Below, piece by piece: positions 24,796-35,500 of a DNA stretch of 64,000 bases. Position 1 is the first letter of the stretch; each line of letters begins with the position of its first letter. A program made the position numbers and the translations under genes. This stretch comes from Phlebopus portentosus (lineage: Eukaryota > Basidiomycota > Agaricomycetes > Boletales > Boletinellaceae): the NCBI GenBank assembly GCA_037892935.1, contig JAYXKI010000001.1, positions 3,782,001 through 3,846,000 of the forward strand, written 5' to 3'. Under the pieces are notes generated by a model. It had not been told where the DNA came from, did not search any database, and saw only the letters and a program-made list of their open reading frames with translations.

Positions 24796-26053
24796 ATGCT
24801 TCAGAATCTGTTTCGATCTGCAGCACGAAGCACAAGGCCGAGGACGAAAGCTGGTCTGACTTCAAGAAGATGTCTGAACTGTTCTGCTATTACTCGTTCA
24901 GCATTACCTGACCTTAGGTCAGGATGGACAGAGCCAACGGCGTACGACTTGGTGCCAATGGTCATCGAGCAGTCCGTGCGTCCATTTGTATGACTCACAT
25001 CATAAATGAATCTATGCCTGACTCTCCTGAGAACTTAGGGACGAGGTGAACGATCATTCGATATCTTCTCACGTCTTCTACGAGAACGAGTAGTCATGGT
25101 TCATGGACCAGTATGTTCTTCATCTTTCACATTTGCAGCGAATCATTGTGCTCAGCAGTTATTGCCAGGTACGGGACAGCACTTCTGCTGTGACTGTTGC
25201 TCAATTACTCTTCCTGGAGGCTGAAGATGCCTCAAAACCAATACATATGTATATTAATTCTCCGGGTGGGAGTGTCACTGCAGGACTCGCCATTTATGAT
25301 ACTGTACGTGCGTCAGATTTATTAAAGGAAAAAAGAGTCATTGACAGGCTTGATATAGATGCAGGTGTGATTTACTTTCCAAAATGCTTCAAGACGTATA
25401 ATGTGTGGACTCACTTTCTCGCGATTCAGTACGTTTCATCGCCAATCCACACATACTGTATGGGCCAAGCATGCTCTATGGGCTCTCTTCTTTTGGCAGC
25501 AGGTACGTACATCATCAATCTCCTTAATGTTCAGAAATACTAACTTCGTGAAGGTGAAAAGGGCAAGCGACACTCGCTTCCACACGCAAGCATAATGATC
25601 CACCGTGGGTCCTGCCTCTGCCAATCTATGTCATTGTTAGCGGGAAACTAAAACCTTCACATGCTTCAGAACCATCCGGAGGAGCTTCCGGACAGGCTTC
25701 CGACATTGCAATCCATGCACGAGAGATACTGCGTGTACGAGAGGTGCTTACTGGAATTTATCAGCGGCATTGCGGCAAGGAAGGCGAGAGCGTTGAGGAG
25801 GGTTTATCTCGATTCGGTTCGTCATTCCCCCTGCTTTTATCTTCCCCTCTGATTTTACATGGAATATATGAAATAGAGAAGGCACTTGAGCGGGATTATT
25901 TCTTAACAGGTGTGTTCCAATTTGTCCGTGTTATTGTTGGGCTACATGTGAGCTAATGCGACTACGTATTCGTCAATAGCGAAAGAAGCACTAGATTTCG
26001 GGCTCGTGGACAGTATCCTGGAAAAGCGGCCGAACCCTGATTCACAAACATAA
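24796..26053 (+). CDS. clpP: ATP-dependent Clp protease proteolytic subunit, mitochondrial (9 exons)
   Basis: Exons 24796-24975, 25039-25110, 25169-25303, 25359-25364, 25430-25502, 25554-25604, 25670-25816, 25877-25909 and 25980-26053 total 257 codons (256 aa). The serine protease catalytic triad is in place: Ser147 in GQACSMGS, His172 in [14 protein letters not shown] and Asp228 in LERDYFL. The N-terminal 40 residues are rich in Arg, Ser and Ala with almost no acid, which fits a mitochondrial presequence. ClpP forms the barrel that degrades proteins unfolded by ClpX in the matrix; it is present in many basidiomycetes but absent from baker's yeast. Exon 4 is a 6-nt micro-exon for Met-Gln. Reading without it would lose two conserved residues between YDT and YVSSPI. 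Confidence 0.95.
25359..25364 (+). other. clpP: 6-nt micro-exon (Met-Gln) in clpP
   Basis: ATGCAG is flanked by GATATAG upstream and GTGTGA downstream. The two introns so defined are 55 and 65 nt, ordinary for this window, and begin GTACGT and GTGTGA. The two codons restore the conserved Tyr-Asp-Thr-Met-Gln-Tyr run of the ClpP family exactly, and the total CDS is a whole number of codons. No other ATGCAG-like solution lies between 25304 and 25429. Confidence 0.9.
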
Positions 26054-26980
26054 AAGCGATGTACCACATTGAACCAGAACTTGACTAACGACTGTGAATC
26101 GACGCTACGCTTTCGGCAGGAATGCCGGGTACACCTACGATTCGATGGCACAGGGTGTCTGTCGGTATATGCATAGCTATGTACTTAGCTCCGCACATGA
26201 GACCTGTTTAATTTTACGGTTGCACGCACGACCTATCAACAATCTTATTTAGTTTCGAAATGGAATACCTTAATGTGATAGATTTCCTTACAGCAAAGAG
26301 TATACTGGAAAATACCGCTCCTTTGAACACCTATTACTGATCTGCTTGCTGATCCCGCCCTGCAGGACTTTCCCAGAATATAAGTACATAGATTAATAGT
26401 CATTTATGAAGGCTATGCGTTGATTTCTTCTTGGGCTGAGAAAGGGGCAGGAAATTTTAATATTGTCGTATGTATGTTGAAAGATAGAGGTGATGTCACA
26501 AAAAACCACACCGTGTGACATTACACAGCGGCTAATCTCACAATCTCACCTCTAATCACATAGCTGATGTTGATCTCATTATGTAAATGAATCCCTTATC
26601 ATCTATTACACTTTTGCTTGCTCAGCTTGCATCAATTTATTGGATGCACACTCCTTCATGAAATGGGCAAAAGTACCTATCATGGTGTACTATCAGCTTG
26701 GATACTTTCAAGCTACATTAGATGGCAAAAACCTGTTCAAGACTGTTTTTTTTTCAGCTGAGTTGACCAATTACCCTCAAGTTTGACTAGTGCATGTTGT
26801 AATTTTTTCGTGGCGAGGGATGAAGATTTGAGTGGGAAATGCAAGGTGTTCAAAGGAACGATGGTGTTTAAAGGACCAATATTTTCCTGTATGACGGTAA
26901 TCAGCAGAGGAACGCAAGACGTAATTCGAACCATAAATATTGGATAATAATATAATAAAGAGATTACAAAACGTTGCGTG
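26054..26980. other. Convergent intergenic region, no gene seen
   Basis: AT-rich spacer between the clpP stop and the stop of the WD40 gene on the other strand. The minus-strand open frame at 26737-27000 is AT-rich and overlaps the end of the WD40 gene; I see no domain in it. Confidence 0.45.
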
Positions 26981-28984
26981 TCACTTGGGACGATAACCAC
27001 CCGACCAGCCCTTACCCACAGGGGAACTCAATAAATCCAGTCTCGTTGAAAACCGACAACTCATAACGGCCGCAGTTCGTGGCGACCAGAGTGTTGTGCG
27101 CATATCCTCCGGTATCCATATTAGCAATTCGCCTCGCCCGCCTTTCACCCAGCCGTCATCGTGTAAGGTCCAGTCTGAGAGTGAGCTTTCCCTGCATGTG
27201 GTCGGACCAGTACCTTGGTCTCTTGAGCCTGCGTCTGTATCCCACGAGGTTGATAGGGCAGCCTCCACGTGCGTTCCAACGCCGACGCCGTCACTGTTTA
27301 CATCCCAAATACGTATCGTTTTATCCCAAGAGCCCGATACGACGTGACGGCCGTCAGGCGAGAACATCACAGACAAGACTGCGGCTGTGTGCCCCTCGAG
27401 CGGGCCCAAGACAAGCTCGCAACTATCGGTATCCCATACGCAAATTGTCCTGTCCACAGAGCCAGACGCGATGTGCTTGCCATCAGACGAGAACGTGACT
27501 GAAGTGACACCCGCTGTATGTACTTCGAACGGACCCAAAACGAGTTCACCACTGTCGACATTCCATATACGAACCGTCTTGTCTGCAGGACCTGACGCGA
27601 CACGTTTACTGTCCGGCGAGAATACCACTGAATAGACGGAGTGTGTGTGACCCTCAAGCGAGTTCAAGACCAGCTTGCCGTTGTCGGCATCCCAGATGCA
27701 AAGCGTATTATCATCAGAGCCCGACGCGATGCGCTTGCCATCCGGCGCGAATGAGACTGAATTGATGTACTTTCTGTGTGCTTTGAGTGGACCCAAGATG
27801 ACTTTGCCGCTGTCGGGATCCCAGATGCGAATGGTTTTGTCGTCGGAGCCAGAGACAATGCGCTTGCCATCAGTAGAGAATGCAACAGACAAAACCGGAC
27901 CATTATGCCCCTTGAGTGGGTCCAAGATGAGCTTGCCGTTGTCGGCGTCCCAAATGCGAATAGTGCTATCGAAAGAACCTGAGACGACATGTTTGCCGTC
28001 TGGCGAGAACGCCACCGAAGCGACGTAATTTGTGTGCCCTTCGAGCGGACCTGAGAGATGCTTGCTGGTGTCGACGTCCCAGATTCGAATTGTTTTATCG
28101 CCCGAGCCTGAGACGATACGTTCCCCGTCATGAGAGGACGCAACTGAACTAACCCAAATTGTATGCACCTCGAATGCACCTGAAGTGATCTCTGTGCTAC
28201 CTAAATCCCAGATGCGAATAGTGCCATCGACTGAACCGGAGATGACACGTTTACCGTCTGGAGTGAAGATGATTGACCTAACCCATGACGTGTGCTCCTC
28301 GAATGGACCCCAGATGACTTGTCCACTGTCCGCGTCCCATACGGCAATCGTACCATGCCGCGATCCCGATACGACGCGTTTTCCATCCGGAGAGAATGCC
28401 ACTGACCGGACGTATGACGAGTGCACTTCCGCGATGAGCCTGCCACTATCAATGTTCCATATCGACATCGTCCCATCATTACTATTGCCCGTCACAACAC
28501 GTTTCCCGTCTGGTGAGACAGCATACGAATATACACCGCCTATATCAAACATTGCCGAGACTCGCTTCCCGGTACCGGTATCCCAAATGCCTATCTTCCC
28601 ATTCTTATAACCTAAGACATATTTTCCGTCCGGCGAGAACTCGCGGAAGTCGATATCTGGCTCGTACCACGCAAAGTCGAACTTGCCATTCTCAGGATCA
28701 ATAATGTAGATCTTCCCCTTAGCCACTGCAATGACACGTTTACCGTCTGGAGTAAACGCAACCGACGGGTCCAAGGCATTACCTGTCCTAAGCGGGCAAG
28801 AGGTGTGTTTCCCAATCGCAACTTTCGGATAGTATTACCGAGCTTGACCTCTACGTAAAGAGCAGAATCTTGTTCCTCCCTGGGATGTTCCCAACACGAA
28901 TAACTGAAAGCAGTTCAGGCAATATGAAGGTCAGATAAATACAAAAGGCCGACCTTGAAGTGCATAGTAAGATGATTCAGACAT
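26981..28984 (-). CDS. WD40-repeat protein with a C2-like N-terminus; probable NLR remnant
   Basis: A single open frame at about 28850-26981 encodes 12 WD40 repeats of about 43 residues each (129 nt). Most carry FSPDGKRVVSGS and TIRIWD cores, enough for one or two propellers. The C-terminal about 90 residues (DDGWVKGGRGELLIWIPEDMR type, ending near Cys-Arg-Phe-Ser-Thr) match the tail usual in agaricomycete NACHT-WD40 proteins, which are intracellular NOD-like sensors. Upstream, a likely first exon at 28984-28954 (Met-Ser-Glu-Ser-Ser-Tyr-Tyr) splices to 28903 and gives VIRVGNIPGRNK. A frame slip follows, then LYVEVKLGNTIRK, which resembles a C2 sandwich. No NACHT or P-loop lies between, so the switch domain is missing. 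The start, the splicing before 28800 and whether it is expressed are uncertain. It may be a decayed copy or a WD40-only partner. Confidence 0.7.
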
Positions 28985-30736
28985 GAGGGAGAAGTGAAGT
29001 GGGGTTTCTCCCGATGCTGGATACCTGAACGATCTCTTATATCCGTACCATGACCTCCCCACGAGTCCCGTATTATGCCTTATTCGTTCAGCGTGCATCC
29101 TTCCTGCTGTAATCATGTTCCCTTGATTGATGAGGACGGATTAAGATAGGATCATGGCTGGTTTACTTGCCCGCGGAATACGGATCCAGTATAAGACAGT
29201 CTAAATGCGCACACCTACGACGTAGCCAGACTCGAAGAGGCGGTGACTGAATTATCGGTAAATCCGGCGGGATGGACAAGGTATCAGCATTGACCAACAA
29301 CAGTTCTTTCCTATCGTTGTCAAAATCCTCCAACTCCCAATAAACCGGAGAGCTTGCTCATTCGTCCTCCTTATCAACCAAGCGCCTGTGTTTATCCGCA
29401 CAATACTGTAAGTCCCTTCTTTCCTTCCGCATATGAATTGGAGACTGCAACGAGGGCGACACGTTGTTGATAACTGAACACGAGACTATACGGTACCGCC
29501 GCACCGACGCCAACTTTGCAGAGCACCGGACCAGAATCGTGCGGCATCACATCTCTCAGGATAGATCCCAAGGTATGGGAGCCTCGGAGAGTCAGACTGG
29601 ATGGCCCTCGCTGCAAATCCCTCTCCGGGTGGGTAAAGCAGCTACTCTACGCAGCATATAGCCAGGCTGCTGTACTGGGTAGTTCTATGCCACGACAAAT
29701 AGCTGTCAGACCCAGCTCTGAATTGACAAATAGGAAAGCGTGCCTGTATGACAAATATTGAGGATATAGAGCGCACCAGTATAGCATTTAGAGTCCGTAG
29801 TCTTCTGATGTTTCTGCCGTTTCCTGCGGTCTGAATGGAGTGGCAGTGCGTAAACCGATGGCACTTGGTGCTCCTCCTGACATTCTCAAACTGAAACCAG
29901 GCTTCTTCCGCCCAGGAAGTCGAGCTGTCATGTTACATGCAAAGATCTCACCGTTCACGTCTGGCAGAAAGAAGTTGACTGAAAGCAACAAGAAGAACGC
30001 ATAGGCAAACTCAAGCGCGAGTCAGATACTTGTAAAAGCATCGGAACTGGAATTGATCCCTCAGTTTCTCCTTGCTTTGATGAGGCATTCTTCGTAGAAA
30101 ATCTTTTGAGGATTTAGAATGCGGAGGTCCGGGCACAACACTCTTGGACTGATGGTGTTCGTGGTACAACATAGATAGAGACAGGTTCAAGACGTTACAT
30201 AAAATAGCTATTAGATAATCAAATACTACTCTGAAGGTAAGGTAGACTTCATTGTATGGTATGCATGCACAACTAGTAGTACTACTGTATTTGAGCATTT
30301 TCAGTTTCGGTTATGATTAGAGATTTTTTCTCTTCTCTATTCAACGACACTGTACCAATCTCTGCGATGTATACAACTACGAATGATCCATCCAATCACC
30401 AAACATGTACAAACAAATTCCTTCAATAAAATTCTTTCTCACGTTTTTCAACGTTTTCTTCTTTCAACAATGTCTTTTTCATGCATCTCTGCCTTAGAGT
30501 CACTTGCTTTCCGGTATTTTACTCAGTGGTTAATGCAGGCGCTCGCAGGGATGTAGAGCATTTTCTTCAGATGGAGAGACCCTGGGGAGACCTCTAGAGT
30601 TGATGGTCTTCGACCAGGCCATCGATGACTGATATGTCTAGGGTACATTTCGTCCGTTATTGATGGCGATGTTTAAAGACAAGAAATAATACAAATTACT
30701 CAATACTTCCTTCTACATGCAAGTATGAGATGAAGT
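28985..30736. other. Intergenic, no gene seen
   Basis: About 1.75 kb between the WD40 gene and HEM3. Open frames at 29392-29616 and 29788-29991 (minus) and 29464-29761 (plus) have no domain or convincing splice partners. I saw no remnant of a NACHT P-loop that would complete the WD40 gene. Confidence 0.45.
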
Positions 30737-32009
30737 CTACGCTGCTGTTTGACCCATGGCGGCTTCAGCTGCCTTCCTCCTCTCTTTATCCTTCGCAATC
30801 TCATCCAAAATCTCCTTGCACCCGTCTCGATCAAAATCTTCGCAAGCTTCTCACCGACAGCCTCTGCCTCTCTCGCCGACGATACTGCCTCCTCAAGCGT
30901 ATGCTCAACGTGCCTCAAGCCGTCCAGCGCAGTCACAGTACCCGTAATCCTCAACTTCCCATCCGTCAAGATCTGCGTATGCGCTCCAACTGGGACACTG
31001 CATCCTCCCTCGAGGACCTTCAGCATCGCGCGCTCGGCGCGGCAGCATCGCTCCGTCGGCGGGTGGTTCAGCGCCTTACAGAGAGCCAGCACTTCCTCGT
31101 CCCCCGCGCGGATCTCCACTGCTAGCGCACCCTGTCCAACCGCATGGTAGAGTATCGGAGCAGAGACGTCTGTTGTGATGCGTCCGCCCATGCCGAGACG
31201 CACGAGTCCTGCCTTTGCGAGTATGAGTGCCGAGTAAGGACCGTCGGGAGCGTCGAGTTTTGCCATGCGTGTGTTCCTGAGTGAAAAGCAATACATGAAT
31301 GAATGACTAAATGAGTAGCTCATTGTTAGACGTACAGATTTCCTCGCTACATCCAGGGAACAGAATAAAGTCCAAAATTAAGCTTCCTTTTCATAAAACG
31401 AGAGATTCTCAGGACTCACCACATCCGCAAACTGCAACTTGGGATAATTCCTCCTTAACTGCGCGACCCTCCTCACGCTACTCGTCCCAACGACGCTTCC
31501 ATCGGGGAGCTCGTCCAGACTCTTATAAGGCAGCCCCTGCTTCACCACGAGCGAGTCAACGGGGTCTTCGCGCTCCAGGATCGCACCGATCTCGCATCCG
31601 GGTGGTAAAGTCGTAGGCACGTCTTTGAGACTGTGCACAAGCATGTCGACGCGTTTGCGCGGTTTCTCATCCTCGCCGTCCTCCCTCCTTGGTGAGTAGT
31701 AGCAGACTCTTCTCGAGATTGAGCCGGAGGAGGAGCAGCCGTCAACAACGCAGCCTCAAGCTCCTCCGTCCACAGACTCTTCCCACCCGAACCAGCACCG
31801 CCGAGCACATAAAGCGCCTGCGCTTGATTCTTATCCCCCGCCGTCCGCATGAACTCCGTCTCAAATGCATATTCTTGCTCGGACGTGGAAGGAAACGCCT
31901 CGATCAGCGCATCACGTACGATGTGTGTTTGGATTTGCGCGAGTTGTGAGGCGCGCGAGGCGAGTGTGAAGGTTAGCGTTGGTTTATTTTTTTCTGTTAC
32001 TGCTGTCAT
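30737..32009 (-). CDS. HEM3: Porphobilinogen deaminase / hydroxymethylbilane synthase (frame break near the C-terminus)
   Basis: It joins four porphobilinogens into hydroxymethylbilane in heme synthesis. Exons (minus) 32009-31747, 31687-31420, 31346-31336 and 31276-30737, plus one missing base, make 361 codons (360 aa; human 361). Motifs are [12 protein letters not shown] near the start, [39 protein letters not shown] (178-184, Arg of the cofactor pocket), the dipyrromethane-attaching Cys273 in [11 protein letters not shown], and a C-terminal KEILDEI helix. The RGNL residues come from an 11-nt micro-exon. Intron 31746-31688 uses a weak GTTGAC donor. After IETG the frame is off by one (a C-run at 30821-30823); as assembled the protein would run on to 30700 with a basic, unrelated tail. 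One lost base in the run is the likely cause. Confidence 0.93.
31336..31346 (-). other. HEM3: 11-nt micro-exon (Arg-Gly-Asn-Leu) in HEM3
   Basis: On the minus strand CGAGGAAATCT lies between GGATGTAG (acceptor) and GTACGTCTAAC (donor). It joins ...Asp-Val to ...Asn-Thr-Arg and exactly supplies the conserved RGNLNTR run of the family; the next exon begins with the last base of the Leu codon. Direct joining of the flanking exons would shift the frame. Confidence 0.9.
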
Positions 32010-32596
32010 TGCTACCAGTGCAGGAAAGCAAAGAGATAGGTCAGTCGACGATATCCGAGAAAGATGGGCCCAAGAGATGTATGTACTAATCTACTTAGAG
32101 GTTGCATATATGCATCAGTGCATCGTGGGAGGAATCTGAGAGTGTGGGCGTGTCCAGCGTCCATCACAAGAAAATGCACGCTCTCCTGTTCGTCCACGAC
32201 TACCACAGCCGCGGTCGTGGTCGTGCGCGCGTCTGACCTGGGACTCATCAAAGCAAAGTACACAGAGAAGCGTGAGTCAAGGTGCTAAGAATAAGTATTT
32301 ACTTTATTTTTTTGTTCGTCAGTTCTACAGAAGTATTTTGTTGCATCAATTTTTTTAGATGAGAGGGCATAATGAGACTTTATTTGCTTGATATACTATG
32401 GTACTTATTCACCATTTGGATTTGCTCATAAATCAAGACATGTCAAAGAAAATCAATAGTGACAAAGACAATGAATGAATGAAGTGACAACAATGCTTAA
32501 AGACTCTGAACGTGCCAGATGATAGAAGAAACAGAATTGGGAACATGCAACAGATATGAAAAAAATCATAAGGAGCTTGCAGATAATTTTGTCATC
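32010..32596. promoter_or_regulatory. HEM3 promoter / SSN6 3' end
   Basis: About 590 bases between two minus-strand genes. The half near 32300-32500 is AT-rich with TTTATTTTTTT and AATAAAGT-like elements, as expected for the SSN6 3' end. The half near 32010-32280 is the likely HEM3 promoter. No gene is seen. Confidence 0.4.
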
Positions 32597-35500
32597 TCAC
32601 GAACGTGGGCTCGTGCTTTTCGCTTTCGGCGACGTTCGCGTCGCCATCGCGTTACCCTGCGAGTGGGCGTTCGTCGGACTCGAGTGTGTGCTCGAGTTTC
32701 GACGTGCGTGGCTTGATTCCGAGCCAGTTGGGTTCATCACGTCCGAGATTTTAGTGCGCGAGACGGACTGAGCGACAGGAGGAGTAGTTGAGTCCGAACC
32801 AGAGCGAGAGTGAGAACGTCTGCTTCTGCCAACGTCAACGTGCATGCGTTCTTGCTCCAGGGAAGGGGAAGGTACTCCACTACTTGTAGGGGAGACTGGG
32901 AGCGTAGCGATTGGGGGCAATATAGGTCCTTGGGTCGAGACAACGGCACTTGGTGGAGGTGGAAGTGGCATAGTTGAAGGAATACCAGTCGTGTTGGTTG
33001 CCGATGAGGGACTACGCTCGCGCATGCGAACGTCTCGGTCTCCTGGCTGAGCTCTGTCATCCGGTGACCGTGACGGTTGCGTCCGGAATGGGATGGGCGA
33101 CGGACGAGATGATGACTGCGGCGGAGGCGTGGTGATTCGGTTACCAGCTGGTCGATTAAGGATATCAACGCGCGTGCGTTTTGATTCTCCAGAATCCGCC
33201 GTATTGATCGGGCTCAATGGACGTTTGCCATTCCCATTCTGGGATGTCATAACACTCAATGGACCTGGTCCAGGTAACTGGGACGAATGCCCAGAGGTTA
33301 AGCCAGCCGACTTATTATGCTTTGAACGCGGACTTACATGACGTATGCGCCCGCCGACGCTTACCGTGGGCGATACAGGCGGAGGCGCGGACCCTCCGGA
33401 TGTAGCCAAACTCATCAACGATTCTGCAACACCCTCGTCGTAGTCCTCGTCAACTTCCCTGCGCGGCAATCCGGCCGCGTGGGCATTACCGATTGGCGAT
33501 GGCCTGCTTGATCTTCCACTCGATCCGGAAGCACTTGCCGATGACTTCGGTTCTGGAGAGGGCGGCGACTTAATCGATCCTGAGTTCGGCGGTATAGGCG
33601 CGACTCTGAACGAGCCAGGCTGAACCGATGGTGCGCGAGATCCTGCAGTACTGTCCGATCCGTCCTTGCCTCTTCGTCCGCCAGCACGTCGCTTTCTCTT
33701 ATCGCTAGATTGAGATCCGGCTGAAGATCCTGCAGATCCTGGTGCAGGAGTCGGTGGTCCGTGCACGTTCATCGTATCCGACTCTTTGGCTGTCTTCCGG
33801 CCGCGTCGCCTATCCGAGCTCTCAGCAGCGTTCGGCGGAGGATACGGGACCGGGTACTCTGACGTCGAGGCTGTGGAAGTAGGCGGGGGAGGAAGCACAC
33901 TTCTTGACGGACCAACAGACATCACAGAAGCACTACGGTGCGTCTCTGGAGAGCCGGCATGGTTGCGTGCTTCCATACGCTCGCGTTCACGAGCATCCTC
34001 TGTCATCCTTCGTTCGTACTCCCGCTCGCGTTCGTAACGCTCCCTATCGAGACGTTCGATCCGCTCAACCCGTTCCATACGGCTACCTTCGTCGAAACGC
34101 GGATCATATCGGCGACTCGGCGTTCCAGAAGGCGGCGGTACATGAGCCATCGTAGGCGAAATAGCATGAGCGTGCGGGCTCCGTCCTGACTCATCTGCGT
34201 AGCGAGATGACTGCCAGCGCGGCATGCCAGGTCCCTGTGCTCCAGGTCCGACGACAGGGGACCGCTCACTAATTTGAAACCTGACGTGACAAGGGGTGTC
34301 CCGGGCTAGGAGGACGACCCATCATAGGCGATTCCATTGCTGTCCGCCTTGATGGCGGGTGCCCATGGTGGTCGTAAGGATGAGCCGACATCGGCGAGGA
34401 TGGTCCGCGAGACTGCGAAAAGCCTTGGACATTGGGCGGAATGCCTGATCTATCCGAGTCTCTTCTCGGACGCGAGCGATCACGTTCAAAGCGCCTCTCT
34501 CTTTCCCAAGTATCTTGAGGCGGAGGTGGAGGCGAACTCGCCGCGTCATAGTGGCCTTGATAGGGCCGAGGAGAACGCTGTAAAACTTGCGACGGTGGGC
34601 GGCCACCAACACTACCGTTCGTCGGAGGCGGGCCAGAGGGATAGCCATGATAACCGACATCTCGAGAATCCGGTGGACCACGGGCTTGGCGCGGCGGTGG
34701 AGAGACAGATGGAGAGACAGGACGACGCTGGGTTTGTCGTCCGTAATATGCAGGATCGCGCTGGTGCTCAGGTACCACTTGTTGACCGCTGGGATGATGC
34801 AGAAGAAGGCTATTTTGCGGCGTGCCTCCCGGCCCTCGTGAGCGGCTAGACTCACGCGGAGGGAAACCATCTCGAGGAGTCGCTCGGTCAACATCCATGG
34901 GCGCAAGCGGGGCAATGCTCGGAGGTACACGGCGAGAGTCATCGAGCACGACAGGAGGCGGCGGTCCACCTCTGAACGGTGGTGGGGCATGAGACGCATG
35001 CGGCGAAGGCAATGCGTTCTCATTCGGGTGTTCACGAGCTTCGGTACGCGAGAAAATGGGGCGAGGAGTCGGTCCAGACGACAAGAGCATGGGTGGACCA
35101 CCGGACATCGTCACGGGTGGACCTACCGCACTTGCATACGCAGTCGGATGTACATCTTGTGGAAGCGGTGCCGGTGTTTGCACCGACTGGCCAGACTGTT
35201 GTGCTTGTCGGAGCAATGCTAAGCGCTGCGTAATAACAGTGTTACCAGGGTCGAGCTCTGCTGCTCGGGCATATGCATCGATGGCATCGCTTATCTGGTT
35301 GTTACAGCTCTCGTACAAGGAGCCGAGATCATACCAAACTTCCGAGATGTAAGGGTTGATACGTATCGCACGCGAATAAGCATCCAGAGCGTCTCGATAT
35401 TGATTGATCTGGAAGTATAAGACACCAATTGAACACCAGAAGGTCGGATTCCGCCCGTCACGGTAGACAGCCTGCTGGTAGGCCTCGTAGGCCTTGTTGT

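Noticed and set aside
29788..29991. Minus-strand frame that might be the missing middle of the WD40/NLR gene
   Set aside because: No P-loop, Walker B or other NACHT features, and it lies upstream of the putative first exon.
30700..31323. HEM3 last exon read straight through to a stop at 30700
   Set aside because: The tail is basic and unlike the family, while the frame one base off gives the conserved helix and a stop at 30737; treated as a frame error.
31688..31746. Possible single-base frame error near the middle of HEM3
   Set aside because: A 59-nt intron with GTTGAC donor and CAAG acceptor restores the frame and the expected spacing, so no error needs to be assumed here.
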